The notes beneath the pieces are model-generated. The model made no database searches, was not told where the DNA came from, and saw nothing but the letters and a program-made list of their open reading frames with translations. This document shows, one piece after another, positions 1-14,408 of a stretch of DNA of 64,000 bases (the stretch's first letter is position 1; each line of letters opens with the position of its first letter). The DNA is taken from the NCBI RefSeq assembly GCF_910592395.1, contig NC_088313.1:14646437-14710436 (forward strand), written 5' to 3'. The DNA is from Lineus longissimus. Lineage: Eukaryota; Nemertea; Pilidiophora; Heteronemertea; Lineidae. Both the position numbers and the translations under genes were made by a program.

Positions 1-621
1 CCAAATCAAAGATCATATCAAAATAGAATAGTCAAAGACATCTTTATCAATACGTACACGTTTTGTCCCAATAAACTTAGCGACCCACGAGTTTTTGGGT
101 TTGACTATCAAAATCCACTCGGCTGAAACTGATATCAGTGGTTTTGAACTGAGTGACTTTTAATGCGGCGAGACCACCAGTTGTTGAATGTCATGAAGCC
201 CGTCGTCTGCTTTTGTTAGTTTTATTTTGTAAACGTTTCCTGACGTCACGTGTTGACAAATTGAACCTAACAATTATAGGGCCGAGTACATGTGGACTCT
301 AGCATGAGATTTGTTTCGAGTTCATCGTTCTGAAGGGAAGATGTTAAAGACAAAGTCCGTCCGTTAATAGCAGTTTCAGATAGATCTGCCTCGTGGTTCG
401 TGGCTGTCCTCTGGTCGCTAAACTGTAATAGAGTGTGATCACAAATAGTAATGTCACACAGCCATGGGAAGCCGCTGTTCCTCAATGGAACCCAGAAGCA
501 CTTTCATTACTACCCCCCTCTCGTCCCCTCTTGCTACGACGACCATGCAAACATGCAATCACGTCAAATATATGCTGCCGGACACTCATCAACATTTTTT
601 CCCGATTGTTTCTTTATACAG

Positions 622-3600
622 CTATTCCCGATGCAGCCCGACCCCGATGACGTCATGTGTTCCATGTTCTTCGCCACCGGAAACAGATGGAAGCGGCTGC
701 GCGCGATCATCAGCCCCACATTTAGTGCTGTTAAAATGAAGCAGGTGCGTAACCCCACAAATAAAAAAGCTGAAGTCAATCAAAGCGAGAGGGTGATGAT
801 TTCATGATGCTTTGATGTGTGTTCAAGACGAGTGAGGGACAATAGAGCAAGTCGCGTGTGGGGCAGACGTTTCGCCGCTACATCTGGTGTCCAACTGAAT
901 AACTAGTAGTTTATTCCGTTGACGGGTGACGGCGACATCTGAAGTCTTCGTAAATCGAATATTGATTGCGCGAAAATTATCTTTCATCAATATAAAACTC
1001 TCAGATAAATAAGCTGACATTACATCAAATGAACAGACATTACATGAAATGAACTGATATTGCATAGTTCTTTTTTCCACCCGTAGATGTCGCCACTGAT
1101 GAACCAGTCAATCGATGACATGATGGAGCTCTTAGAGAAAAAGGAAGAAGACGGGAAGCCATTCAATGTTTACGCGTAAGTTTATGGCGTCATCAGTTTT
1201 GTTTGAGTGTGAAAAGTTTGTCATCACTTTCTGTTGATTGGGCAATGTCATGAGATTCATCGCAAAACACGACGCGCCGTGTCCGATATTTGGGACTAAC
1301 CATACCATGGCACATGTCCTCCACATTTCAGAGCAATGATTTGATAACACATGTAAACTTAAATTTCCCTCTTTCTCGTGTACGACGACAGATGACAAAC
1401 TGTGCTAAGTGCTACTGATGAACATTCACTGTATAAAGTATTCAATATGATTAATTTAGTATTCCAACACAAGCGAAATTTGTCAAGAATTTGATCAGAA
1501 TTTCCATATGCCGTTTCAAGAATAACCACTGGCTCAAAAACATTTCTACAGAAGGCATACATACTTCCAATGGCAACTTAATTCTTATACTTCCTATAAA
1601 ATCCTTAAAGATTAACCATAGGGATCACCACGTCCTTCAAAACAAAGTGAATGCCAATTTCAAAGCAGTGAGTCAGTTCTTTGCTTTCCAGACAACAGAC
1701 TTCCACCCTTGAAGTTGGCATTAATTTCCCTTTGTAGTCGTTATAATTGCTTTAGGATTTCGAGTTCTAGCAAAAAACGGTGATGCCTATGTTCAATCCT
1801 GATTAGAACGAAGTTCCCAATGCCGAAACATAGTATGACTTTTTGATTGTTTTCTTAATTCTGTCGATTTCAGGATGTTCCAAGGGCTGACGCTCGACAT
1901 TATCGGCGAATGTGCCTTTGGCATGCGAGTGGAGTCCCAGAAGAATCCAAAGGACCCCTTCCTTCTGCGATGTCGCCAAATATTCCTCTACGGCGCCCAG
2001 AGGCCCATTCTGATCTTATCCGCCATGTTGCTGCCGGAGTTTCGGAAGTTCTGGAACTCCCTGTTCAAATTGCTCGGTCATTTCCGTGAGGACCCGACCA
2101 AGTGGTTGATGGATGCGCTCTACGGGATCATGCAGCTCAGAAAGAAAGAGCAGGTAGGTGGCAGCACTGTGATTTATGGCCTCGCCATTGCTAACGGTTG
2201 TAGAACAAAATGGAGAAAAACATTCTTTTTCACTTTTGCCCTTTTTCTTCCTTGTCTTGAAAGCGCCTGTTTTTGCCAGGGCAGGTCACATGTATATCAG
2301 AATAATGATGTGAAAAATTGTAGCTATAGTGTTCAGTCTCAATCTGTTTTGAACTGAAACAACCAATTGATAAACTATTGCTGTTCTTCCAGTACCGGCG
2401 TGTTGATCTCCTCCAGTTGATGCTGGACGCCGAGGAGCCACCAACCTCACGGTTCGAGTGGATCCAGTCTTTATCTCAAACCGACGACGTTAAGCTAAAC
2501 AGCAACAACAACGGCTACAAAAATGGCTACGCCAACGGGCACGTGAACGGACATGCGAACGGCATGAGTGGACTGAACCATGAGTGTAGGAATGGATTCA
2601 CAGCGCCACATACGGAGGATAATGGGACCTCAAATGGCATTGGGAATGGACACGTGGGTAATGGAGTGGCCAATGGACACCACAAACCAGGTCACGTGAA
2701 TGGGTACAAAAATGGCGTCAAAAATGGCGTAGAGAAGAACCATACAAAGCGAGCTCTCACAAAGGAGGTAAAGACTGATGATATCAAATACTTTTAAAGG
2801 CAACAAACTGGATGTTTATTTTTTTGTGCCACAAATAAATAGAAATAAATATTGTCACTGGAAGGTGTCCTAAAACACCTTAATTAAGAACGGCAAAGTC
2901 CTTGAAAGGAGTCTAAATGAAACTACCGTCTTTAAATTCCGTGTTGTCCTTTTGTGCTGCGTTGTTGAATTGAGCGGGTCCCTACGTTTCATTTTTTTAG
3001 GAGATCACTGCCCAGTGCACCCTGTTTCTCCTGGCTGGCTATGAGACGACCAGTAACACTATGGGCTTCGCCGCCCACGAGTTAGCAATCAATCCAGATA
3101 TCCAGACCAAGTTACAAGATGAAATCGATGAGCATTGTTTAGACGGGGTAAGTTAGATCAGAGGAGTTGAAGGGATGATGAATATACTGTTTAGCCGGCC
3201 ATTCGGATCCCGAGTAAACAATTTCGTCACCTGCTACCCAGCCAAAGTGACCCAAATGCTTTATCTCCAGTACTAGTCTCCTTGAATAGCGAGTTGTTTG
3301 GCGTTGCCCGGGACAGGTACGTTAGTATATATCTTCGGATATAGGTGCTCTTTGCTAATTCATTAGGAAGGTGTAGAAGAGCATCTTATCTTTATACGTC
3401 TATGAATAAAACTCCGTAGAAAAAAGGACGAATGTTGTGTACATTTGTATCCGGAGGCGTATAAGGATCCGTCACTAGTGTCAACTTTACCTGACAATCC
3501 TAAATCATCTTCCATACTTAGTTAGACGAAGAACTTGGGACATTTTCATATAAAGTCGTCGACAAAGTACATTATTTACATCTTTCGTACTTCGTTGTTC

Positions 3601-4821
3601 GTAGATACCTGTCTAATTATACATGTTTTAATTGGCTCTCTCTTTCAGAATCCGACTTACGATACGGTACACAACATGCCTTACCTCGACATGGTCATTT
3701 GTGAAGTTCTGAGGAAATATCCACTCGCATCCCCGTAAGTAGCGATATCATTTTTCATCAACGAGACGTAGGGAAAGTATCTGGTACTAATCCAACACTC
3801 TGAATAATGAGGTGTTTTAAGCTTTTGAAGAACCTGTGACGTGTCGGCCAACAGAAATCTAAACCACATGGAGATTTTCTTTCGGAGAAATGATAAGCCC
3901 TGAATGGTTTTTGAGCTGATGAAAACCCTCAAAGAGTTTTTCATTCCCTGAAAAACCTCCGTCGGCTGCATATTTGTGTTGGTCGAAGAACCCCAACAGC
4001 ATTTTCAAAAGCAAAAAATGTCGTTTTTAAGAACCTTTGTTAAAAATATTCCAATTCCGATTTCTTTCTCTTACAGTGTGATATCGCGGATGTGTACAGA
4101 GTCGTGCTCAGTCGACGGCATCCATGTTCCAAAAGATATGGTGGTCAGTGCAGATGTGTGGTCAATACACTACGACCCAGAAATATGGGGACCGGTTGAC
4201 CCGGAAAAGTTTCACCCAGAAAGGTGTGTACATGCACATTTTTGGTTCCAAAAAGCTAAACTAAAAAGATGTCGCATAAGTAATATGAATAACTATATTA
4301 AAAGGCTGTAGTGTGTAGAGATTCCCTTTTTTATTAGGTTCGTTCACTCTTAAAAATAAAGGTTTTTGAGCGCCTGAAAAACCTTTGAATATTTTTCGCC
4401 CAACACATACATTCACCCCGTAGAGGTTTTTTCGTAAAGTGAAAAGCACCAAATGGTTTTTGAGATGGTGAAAATTTCCTTGGTTAATGGTTTTTACTTC
4501 GCGGAAAAGTTCCTCTATTTGTTTGACTCTTGTTAGTGTCATATGAAGGCTTACATTAAATGTTGTCCGTTTTCTTTCAGATTTACGCCAGAAAAGAAAG
4601 CAACGCGTCATCCACTGGCCTGGATGCCATTCGGAGCAGGACCACGCAACTGTGTGGGGTGGCGGTTCGCCATGATGGAGATCAAGATTGCCTTGTGCCG
4701 AATTCTACGGAAATATTCCATTCGACAGTGCTCAGAGACTCAGTTCCCGCTCCAGTTTCAGGAAGGCGGCACCGTCAGCCCACGTGATGGCATCGTCATC
4801 AAACTCGAGGCACGTGACTGA
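622..4821 (+). CDS. Cytochrome P450, CYP3-clan (CYP3A / thromboxane-synthase-like), 5' end outside or unresolved
   Basis: Haem-thiolate monooxygenase, expected in the ER membrane. Exons by splice sites and phase: 622-744, 1087-1175, 1874-2153, 2393-2767, 3001-3147, 3649-3734, 4077-4223, 4581-4821 (TGA 4819-4821). Together they give 495 codons without the N-terminal anchor. Visible motifs in order: helix-C WKRLRAIISPTFSA; helix-I oxygen-binding AGYETT; ExxR as EVLRKYP; PERF-type FHPERFTPE; haem loop FGAGPRNCVGWRF with the Cys ligand; a C-terminal GGTVSPRDGIVIKLEARD like the CYP3A end. The helix C and haem regions read like CYP3A/CYP5. The most upstream exon begins at an acceptor at 620-621. 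I could not place the membrane-anchor exons in 1-621, so they probably lie further upstream. Odd point: exon 4 carries a long Asn/Gly-rich insert between the H and I helices (see separate entry). Intron 6 and intron 7 carry related MITE-like repeats. Substrate cannot be inferred. Confidence 0.9.
2497..2740 (+). repeat. Asn-Gly-rich low-complexity insert inside the P450 exon
   Basis: Within the open exon 2393-2767 the reading frame runs through about 80 residues with 14 NG dipeptides, often in a four-residue rhythm such as NGYKNGYANGHVNGHANG. The DNA shows imperfect 12-base periodicity around AA(C/T)GG. The frame stays open and both flanking introns are phase 0. The insert lies after the conserved YRRVDLLQLMLDAEE and just before the helix-I exon, where ordinary CYP3 proteins have a short loop. 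Confidence 0.85.
3815..4015. repeat. MITE-like repeat in P450 intron 6
   Basis: A stretch rich in variants of GGTTTTTGAG and CCTGAAAAACC, with TTTTGAAGAACC near the left and TTTTCAAAAGC near the right. It is related to 4340-4510 in the next intron and to 31380-31620. Length about 200 bp. No clear target duplication. Confidence 0.45.
4340..4510. repeat. MITE-like repeat in P450 intron 7
   Basis: Same family as 3815-4015. It starts with AATAAAGGTTTTTGAGCGCC, has the internal CCTGAAAAACCTTTG and ATGGTTTTTGAGATGGTG motifs, and includes the shared 'CAACACATACA...GTAGAGGTTTT' core also seen at 31380-31620. Confidence 0.45.
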
Positions 4822-7800
4822 ATCTCGTCTGGACGATATCTTGTTTTGATAAGATGTTCGATGACCTTTATACCTCATCGTAGTTCCGCCTCATTAGGAA
4901 AGCATTTAGGAATGAAGTCGTCTGTCGGAGCCCGCGAATGCCTTGTTTGCGAGTGGGCCGACGGGGCAGGAGCCGGTAGTGATTGCGTTGAGTGTGGAAC
5001 TGTGACGTCAGAGACTAACGTAAACATGTGGCAATAGTTACTTGTATTGATGAATGACATTACTGCTTATGCGCAGGAGGTACATTTTGGGAAACGTGCA
5101 ATTGGTGACTCTTCTGTCAGCTCTTCTTGATGTGAACATGTGAGACACGCAATGGGTGGAACTGCCACTGACTTTTCTTGATGAAAATCTGTGAGGCACA
5201 AAGAGGGTGGTTCGTCAGTCAGCTGATTTGAATCTACCAGAAACTGTTAGTATATTTTTAGGATGTAGCAGCCATTTTTCGAGGGATATGCACGGGTTTT
5301 AGACAAGGACATTGCAGGTGTGACTGTGTATGGTAACCATTGTATCATAATCTTACCATCGAACTCATGGACGCATAAATAGTTTCATCCCCCATAGCTC
5401 CTAGCTACTGGATAAATATAAAGTCTCGACTCCCGATCGTACAGTGATAGATAATTATTCTTACCTTATGTGAACAAATAAGCCAACATAAGCATCAACC
5501 CATACTGTAACCAGCTAAATTTCGCGTTTTTTTTCACCGCGAAAAAATATATTTTCGTGAAAATAAAAGTCACGAACATACAGTTTTTGAATGGAATATC
5601 GAAAGAAATTTCGATATCTGTCGTCAAAATGAAAATCGTCGCGTGATATTTTAAAGGAAATGTGGTGAATTGCAAAAATGATGCGGCGCAGAATACACTG
5701 GTTCACAGTCATTGGTGTTCAGTATCTCTCAGTGTTCTTTGTTCGTAGTGTGACAAGTATGGGTATCATTTGTGGTCGACGGCGTCCAACGTGATCTTCA
5801 CTTTCGTAGTCAAATACAATACTGAAAGGTTGCTGCTTTTCGCCATTTTTCCCAACTTAAAGACTTCTACAGTGGTTTTTCCAACAATATGTAGAATAAC
5901 TTCTCATTCTTTGACAAATGGTGAATGAAGTCACCAAGAGGGAACTGGGTCACATGACAACTGCCAAATTTTCTGATTTCAGAATAACTAATTTTCATGT
6001 ACCGTAAATGTGTGTTCTTTTGGGATGCGTATCTCGATGATCTGAAATTTCATATGTGGTTTAGGTGCTGCGGAGGAGCCGATGTTAAAGGGGTACGCTG
6101 TTCGTAAAAGCATTCCGCGACGTTACTATTTATAGCTCACAAGGACATTTGAATAAGATATTGATGACGTTTCAGTCACGTGACAGTCGGACATCGACAC
6201 TTATTTCTACGCATTTGAGCTTATTTCAAAGTCAATTATCTTTGACCCTGCATTGTTTTAGCATAAATGATACCATAGAATCAGAGAGAGAAATATTCAG
6301 AACAATTATGTAGTATTTCCAACACTCGGACATGTGCTAGATTGAATCCAACTGCCCTAGTTAGAAAGCCTGAATCCATTACGAAACCGCATGTTTGTCC
6401 GACATTGCCTGTAATTCAGCGATGGGGAAATAGAGGGCAGCAGCTGCAGTGACGTCATCTTCGCGGAATGCTATTACTGATGGTCCAGGAGAATAAAAAT
6501 GCAGTTATACACAACGCCGTGGTGCAGTTATTATGCGTACGAATTTGCTGAAACTCTGTATTTCTAATATTTTTTTATCTGTCGATACAACAGCATTGTT
6601 GAAATTTATATTCAGTGAATATTTACACAATTTGAAATTTCCAAACTCAAATATGTACATGTATTTCAAATTTTTAACGTATGGGGTGGGCCCTTAGAAT
6701 GTGGGCATTATCGGTGGGTATGGCACGTACTGTGGTGTGCAATTATCGGCCATATTTTAGGATGGGCCAGTCTTTCATCCTAGGGGATCACACTAAAAAT
6801 ATCAAAGGAAAGATATCAATACACACTTTTTGAGAGTGTTAATAAACTTATTAAAGTTTTTAGGCCGGTAGGTTTCATTGAAAAGGTTTATATACATACG
6901 AGTACCTTGAATCTCATGTGAGCAGGCAGTTTATAGAGCAGATTGCATAACATTATATTCTCCAGCCAGTGAAGCTAAAGGTATCCACTACTATCATGCA
7001 GTCAAAATAAGGAATTCGTACCCGAAGATGTTTTAAGCAACATTATCTCTCTAAAGGGACATCTTTGGCGTGTTGAAGAGAAGGCTTCCAGAAGGACCGT
7101 GACAAACATAATCATTGAGAATCATTAAAACAGTGCGGACTTGAACGAAATATGACCGCAGGTCTATATCTGAAATTACCAAACTATTTGAAAACCATCT
7201 CTCAACACCGGTGTAATGTTTTTGAGTGTTTCTGTTTTTGAGTGTTTCCCCTCATTGTTTGGGAACGCTCAAAAATAGATTGATGAGTTTTTCTGTGTAT
7301 CCCCCTATTGAAAAGTCATGGTCTCTCTAGCTGCCTATTGTTTGAAAACACTGAAACATGGGGAACAACCACAGATGTTACACCGGCAAAAACATATTTT
7401 AATTTGTCCCTTTAATCGTCTCCTCTTCGGGAACCCGTCTGATGGTCTGATAATTTTTTTGTATACATATCAAGTTTAAACCTTGATACACACTGTACAA
7501 ACTGTGCTTTGTAAATAATCGAAAACAAATCGAAATCGGGTAACTGTGTAAATTTATTGTATGTTTTTGTCTTGTAAATGATGGTAGTACGTACATGTAC
7601 GTGTATATTATTGAAATATTGAAAATAAATGAAAGAATATATGGTTTAGCTTTTAGAACTTTTTACCTTCTTCTTTCTACCGACCTCTGTCAAAATGACC
7701 CTCCACTTATCTCGGGGACTGTGAAAGTGACCGTTGTGCTTGGAAACAACAACAGGTCACGCGGGGGTTTAGACTTCCGGAATGACAAGGACTTTTACAG

Positions 7801-8850
7801 TCGCGTACGTCAGCCATAGAACATCTCGATTCGAGTTTGATGCAAGTTGATCGAGCATCGTGACGCTTGCGCCTTGTATTACATACACGTAGTCTTTCGC
7901 AACTTTGACTGGCGGAAAAGTATAGCCGACACATTTCAGAATATGCGGGAACAGGAGAAATCCGAAGATTTCATTCCAAAACTGAGGAGCACAATCGATC
8001 TGATACCCTGACCATGCATGGTTCCACGTGTCCTAGCATAGCCTCGCCACAGTGTGGAAGCTGTATGTTAGATGTACGTTACATCAAGGGCTATTGGTCC
8101 GACTAGCACTCAGCCTGAGATAAGATTCACTCGGAGAGGTGGCTGTCCTTCACTCGGAGAGGTGGGAAATCCTTCGATAAGTACTGCGTATTCCCAAGGG
8201 TAAATAGGTTGCCTGGAAGAAATCAGCGAGAAACTCGAGAGTGGTTGATAATGGTATGCGTCATTCTACCTGCTTTGCGCCAAACTCACTCACTTGTTTA
8301 TCTTATCCGAGATGTTTGTGATATATAACGCGTTTTATATGCTTCCTACGAAAGCAAGGCGATATGCGGTGTAATCGGACCTTTTGGCAGGTTGCTGGCA
8401 CGGGGAAGTAAGAAAGTTGGTTGATCTACAGAAAGTGCAGGTGAAGGAGCATTAATAGTATCCTGGACTCTGATATCTTCGAGGTGCAATAGGTGCCGTA
8501 TTTTACTCCAAAGTCTCTGAGGCCTTGGTCAATTCTAGTGCAATATCATCTGATATGACGCGATTCAACGCTTTGTCGGGATACCATGCGGAAACAAACT
8601 TATCTGAAATCGCTTGAGATGAACTACGAGTTAGAGCGCTGTTGAGCGGATCGACGGGTGTTGAATTTGATGCTTCTTCGTTTTACCATTAACTGAATAT
8701 TGAACGAATTTCAAAGTTGATTATAGGAGGAGATAACACTTTTACAGAGCCGCACATCATATTTAGTAATTCGTTTCGTTGATTGCTGCGATTTGCATCG
8801 TCGACATTATCGCTCAGTTTTTTACCAAGAAATTTGTGAATACGAAAAGA
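4822..8850. other. Intergenic: P450 3' flank to lectin gene start
   Basis: No convincing coding sequence. The first few hundred bases are presumably P450 3' UTR. One MITE (6110-6471) is supported. A short 7208-7386 segment is bounded by CCGGTGTAA and TTACACCGG and may be another small terminal-inverted-repeat element. The rest shows only short incidental ORFs. Confidence 0.6.
6110..6471. mobile_element. Short TIR element (MITE), copy 1
   Basis: Bounded by GCATTCCGCGA at the left and TCGCGGAATGC at the right. A second copy with the same internal sequence in the same orientation is at 30362-30724. Shared core motifs include TATTTATAGCTCACAAGG, GATATTGATGACGTTT and CACGTGACAGTCGGACATCG. No coding capacity. 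Confidence 0.7.
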
Positions 8851-11800
8851 ATGATGGACGGTTTCAAGTGCTTTGCAACCTTTTGCATTTTGATAACAGT
8901 CGCATTGGAGAATTTCGTTGGTGGAAACTTCCAAGGTAAGTTTCTCAACGGGTTTTTGAAGTTTTGATATGGACATGTGTAGGCGACAAATAATCCTACA
9001 GACTACACTCAAAGACATTTGTAGTGCTGTTCATGAATATAGAAAATTCTTGAAACCAAAATTTAATTGCTACCGCTGCGATTGGCTACCAATACCATCG
9101 TGACTACCCAGTTCGAAAGCCAGTGAGATTTTTACAACTTGGTTAACATCTTGTCAGTTCCGTGTAAATGTACAAACGTGTACATGTACAATCGATTCAG
9201 GTTTAAGATTAAGGAAGAATTTTACAAGAGTTGTGGAGATTATACATAGATGATGCATACGAAATGAAATAGAATATTTAACTTAGAAACTTGTAAAGAT
9301 GGTACGCTGATATGCATAAGATTTTAAACAGAAATCTTATGACTTGAGGGTAAAACGCGACCTCGTCAATCCTATGTATCCGCCTCTTTGGAAATGAACT
9401 TACTGACGCGTCACTTAAGGGTTCACCCTGGGTACCACCATTTTGCTGGAACTTTGAATCCTAAAGTAATTGGAACTTCTTCAAGTAAATACCAATTGCA
9501 AGCTGAGGGTAGACGGCTGTTCTCAGGAAACCCAAGAACTGACTCCAACAAAAATATTCTATCACCAATATTGTTGTACGTATAAAGCCTGGTTTACATA
9601 CGATCCACGTTGTCACCTTTCATGGTTCACATGTGTTTTTTTTAATTGACTTAGGCTCGAAAATGTGACATGACTTGAATCAGTTCGTGAAGATGCATCA
9701 CGAATCCTATGTAGCCCTCTCTTATGGAAAAACTGAGTAACAAGTCACAAGCTTCAAAATGAACTATATGTGAATTCATGTTGATACGCAAGCAATACAC
9801 TTTTATGCAGCTTTTCTGAAAGTAAAATATGCTTCGACATGTCTTCGCTTGGTCTTGAATTAGATGTACCACCACCTCTCGCAGTAGACATTCTTGCCTG
9901 ACAGGTATTTAATAAGTATTTGATGGACTACCCTTGGCTGCCAAGAAGATCTCCTGATGATCAAACCTGGTTCTAATTGAGGATGGAAAGAGTGATGAAT
10001 TGCACTCAATAATGCATTGCCAGGTTCCAAAGGTATGGGATAATCATGCCTGGGAGGGTATGCAAAATGAGGTGTCACCCACTCTCGGGCATTGGTATCA
10101 AAATGCATTATGCGCTGCATTACCTATGGGAGCTTCGCAATTCAGTCGCTGTATCTCAGTCATTGGTCTGAGAACCGGCCACAGACACGTACATATAAGT
10201 GCTCAATATCCCCCACAGCCCCCCCCCCTCCCTACTTGACTGATGAACACTATCCCACTGGCAACACGCGTTCTTTTACGTGTTGTCAGTGCGGGTGCGT
10301 GTGTGTGTTTGGGGGGGGGGGCTGTTTTTCAGTCGAGGGGGCAGTCGGCGGCTATTGCGCTCTTTCTTTCACGTGCCTGTGAAAGGACTTCACGAAACTC
10401 AAAAAGAAATTGAAAAATATGCTGAGGTCACTAATGGTCAATTCGATATACTTGCATCTGCATTTTTCTCTCCATGTGTATCGTTTATAAGTAATTATTG
10501 TTGATCTGATAAGATGGTTTGTTTATGATTTCAACGTTTAAAATGATCTTCTCGAATAAACTCTTTATAGAATCGAGAGGTTGGCGCCATGATTGTATCA
10601 ATGGCGCTTTTAAACTAAAGTTCGTGTCAATTTTCTTGGACTTGATCCAAAGATGCGGTTGGTTAGGGACGCTCGGGCTAGAACGCCTGCCTATTGATGA
10701 TAATAAAAGTGACATGCTTTCCCCAACTGGAAGACGTATCCCCTGACTCATCATAGAAGCAGCCAGCATCAAGCACCACTTCAAAAACCTGATATAGAAA
10801 TTATATGAAGAGAGACCTGAACGAATTTGCTCAAGTGTCGACACGGTATTAAGAAATTCCGATACCTCAAATCAGATTTGGGAATATCATTTGCAAAAGT
10901 GTATAGATCATGAATGTTGGTTCTGGTATCTCACAACTCATGTTGTATTGCATCAAAACGTGTAACTTTAAACTGCTCTAAGAAATCGAAATAGTGTTGC
11001 CAGATAAGCTCAACTTTTTCATTAACGAGACATACATTCATGATCTATACACTTTTGCAAATGAGATTTCCATATCTGATTCGGATTTTTTAGTACGGTG
11101 TCGACACTTCAGCAAAATCGTTCAGGACTCTTATCCTTGCCTGGTTTCTATATCATGTTTTTGAAGTCGTGGTTCTTGATGCTGTCTGCTTCTTTGATTA
11201 ATGAAGGGTGACTACGGCCTGCATCAGTCACAGCCACGTGCCATAGTTCGGCTAGTCTAATCGTCATAGCGCCAAGTCGCCAAATTCAAATACAGAACGA
11301 CTGTGACAGCAGCGACAATAAATATTTACTGCTAAAGAGAAAGGAAGACAAGTGTATTAGCGCTGTTGAAGGGCATATATCTCACAGTGAGTAGTAAAAT
11401 TTTGGAAAAAACAACCTTTCTTTGACAAGAGCAAATTGACAGTGCTACCATGTACATCGTATCATCAAAACTATGCATTGGTAGTGCATTTCATTGGGCC
11501 AGGCTTAGAGCACGAAGGACACAAAAACACTCATGATGCATAATTCTAATGATAGGTGGTGACCCGGTCTATCTGCTTTTGTCAGCAGTTAAGACCTCTG
11601 TGTCCTCTGTCTTTTGTGGTCTTAATCTTTCGTTTGAACACGTTTATGGAGTAGATTTTTCCCTTTTCAGGTTGTGCGGGCAGCGGATTCATCGCGTTCA
11701 AAGACCGCTGCTACTTCTTCAGTATTTCCCAATGGCTGAAGATCCGGAACGCTGACAACACGTGTAAGGCCCAAGGAGCGGACCTGGTAGGCATACAGAC

Positions 11801-14349
11801 AAAGGAAGAGTTCGATTTCCTCGTGGACGAGATTGAGAGACGGATTGGACTGACTGATGATGATCCGTTCAAGTAAGTTTGCAACACTTGCAAGGCGGGG
11901 TTACATAGGATTCACGTTGTCACGTGTCACGGTTCACGTGTTGATCATATGTCACTAGCATGTTCGCTCATTGACTCAAGCATGAAAATATGACGGAAGG
12001 GTGAAAAGGGAATCATATGTTGCCTACTCTTTAGAGAGACTTCTTCGTTACTAAAGTTACTCATTGCATGTGATCATGACAAGGCGAACTTTATGTAAAC
12101 ATTTCGACACCGACCTGGTCGACATACAGACCAAAAACAGTTTGATTTCCTTGCAGACGAGCTTGAAATCAGTGATATAGGCTTTTCAAGCTAATAAGAT
12201 AGTGGTATTATAATGAGGTCCAAAATTAAACCCCTCTTTGAAATGCGAGTATCCACGATTTCGCGCTATGGCGCAATGATTAGTTCACTTAAGGAACAGT
12301 TGGGCTGGCCTTTTGATAAGGAAATTGTTTTTACCTCTTCTGAAGTTCTAAAAAGTTCTTAGTCTTTATTCATTCTTGCAGATACTCAACGTGGTGGCGG
12401 AAACAGTTCTGGACGAGCGGACGCCGTGAGCCTGGCAAGCTGGGGTGGAGGTGGGACCAGTCTCGTATTCCGATGACACAGGCAGAAGTCAACCCGGTTA
12501 GGTAGGATGTGGACCATTTCTTCCCTAATATGTTCATAAAAAAACATGTGTTGTTACTTCCTGGGTAGCACAGCCAAAACAGGATCTATGATTGGTTCCA
12601 AAATTCGATTCCAGAAACAAGGAAACATTTTGGAAATAACCAGGCAATAGCCCATAGAAACGTTGGGCATGATTTATTTTTTCTGCCAATTATATCATCT
12701 AATATGACTCTAAATCTAATCCAGGTCCACTGAGGCACTGACGTTCACCGCGTGGCTTCAAGATGAACCAAGCAGGGTCTACGAGAAGGGAATCACCCTG
12801 GTCTTCTCAGGGGGAGTCTGGGGATGGAATGATTACGTCATCACGGATGATCTCAGTTTTATTTGCGAGAAGAAATTGGCTTCGATCAGATCAAGTGAGT
12901 TAACTATACCATTAAGAAATTTAAAATACTTTCACTTTACCAAATTTTACCTGGCTAGCGTGCTCCAATTACCTTGGCAATAACTACGTGTATCTAAAAA
13001 ACAATTCATGTCTTGGTATCTTTCCACTGAATGCTTCTTTTTTTCTCTATGCAGATTGTCCCCCCGACTTCCGCCGCTTCAGGGACAGTTGCTATTTGTT
13101 CGTAGATTCGTCCGACAAGGGGCAGAAAAGGGCCAAGCTCCACTGCAATGAGTTCGGCGCCTACCTGGTAGCAATTAACGATGAGCCGGAGTTCGAGTGA
13201 GTGTCATCCTGATTATTATTACTATGCTTTCCGCCGTGAAATCATCTTTTTGTGAAGTGGAACCACATCTTTCATAAATGATTAACCATTTCAAGACCCC
13301 AAGAAACCAAATGAAATGGCCAGGGCCATTGTGCTCACCTCATGTGGAGGAAAGATGGATAAAGAGCATGGTATTGTGTCATGTAGTGTTAGGTTTGATG
13401 TAGGTCCAAGCAATTACAATTTCCCCAAAATGGCCAATTTACAGTACATTCGACCTCTGTGACCTTGAAAAGTAGGTCAAATCAAAGAAGACCCGGGTGA
13501 CACATTGAATGGTTGTTAGAATTAGATGTACCTATGATATAAAATTGGTGCCAATCGGGCAAGTCATTACTAGGAATAATGGCATTTTGAAGAATTTAGG
13601 ATTTGGCCCCCTCCCTGGAGGCCAAACGGCAAATCAGATCGCACCAAACTTCGGTACCTAAGATCACCTGACCAAGGGGTACATGTGTACTTAATTTGTG
13701 ATCAATAGTCATTGCAGTTAAGAAACGTGCCATAGTTACGGCCTGACGGCGAATTTACGCCATTTGACCTCTGTGACCTTGACAAGAATGTCAAATTAAA
13801 AACCTGTGTGACATATACTGTATGGTGGTTAGATGTACCCATGATATCAAATTGGTGGCAATCGGGCAAGAAGTTAAGGAATAATCACATTTTTAAGGTT
13901 TTTGGATTTTGCCCCCTGGTGGTCAAGTGGTGAATCATATTGGACCAAACTTCGGTCCCTGAGATCACCTGACTAAGGGGTAAATGTGTACCAAATTTGG
14001 TATCAATAATCATTGCAGTTTAGAAACGTGCCATCGTTACATCCTAACGGCCAATTTACACCATTTGACCTCTGTGACCTTGAAAAGGAGGTCAAATCAA
14101 AAACCCGGAGGATATATGATGCACCTTTGCTAGAAGTACCTACCATATTTTTTTCAAAATTTCCCGACTACTATTAAGGGAGATATTGCATATTTTCACT
14201 TTTAACGTTTAGCCCCCTGGTGGCCAAACCATGAAACGAATCGGACCGAAACTTGGTCTCCAAGGTGTCATTACATAAGGGTACATGTGTACCAAGTTTC
14301 AACTCAATAGCTTTAACAGTTACGAAACGTGCCCTGCTAACGGACGACG

Positions 14350-14408
<59 letters not shown>

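Noticed and set aside
451-621. In-frame upstream extension of the P450 exon as its N-terminus
   Set aside because: It does not resemble the P450 N-terminal region, and a good acceptor (TTTCTTTATACAG) ends at 621.
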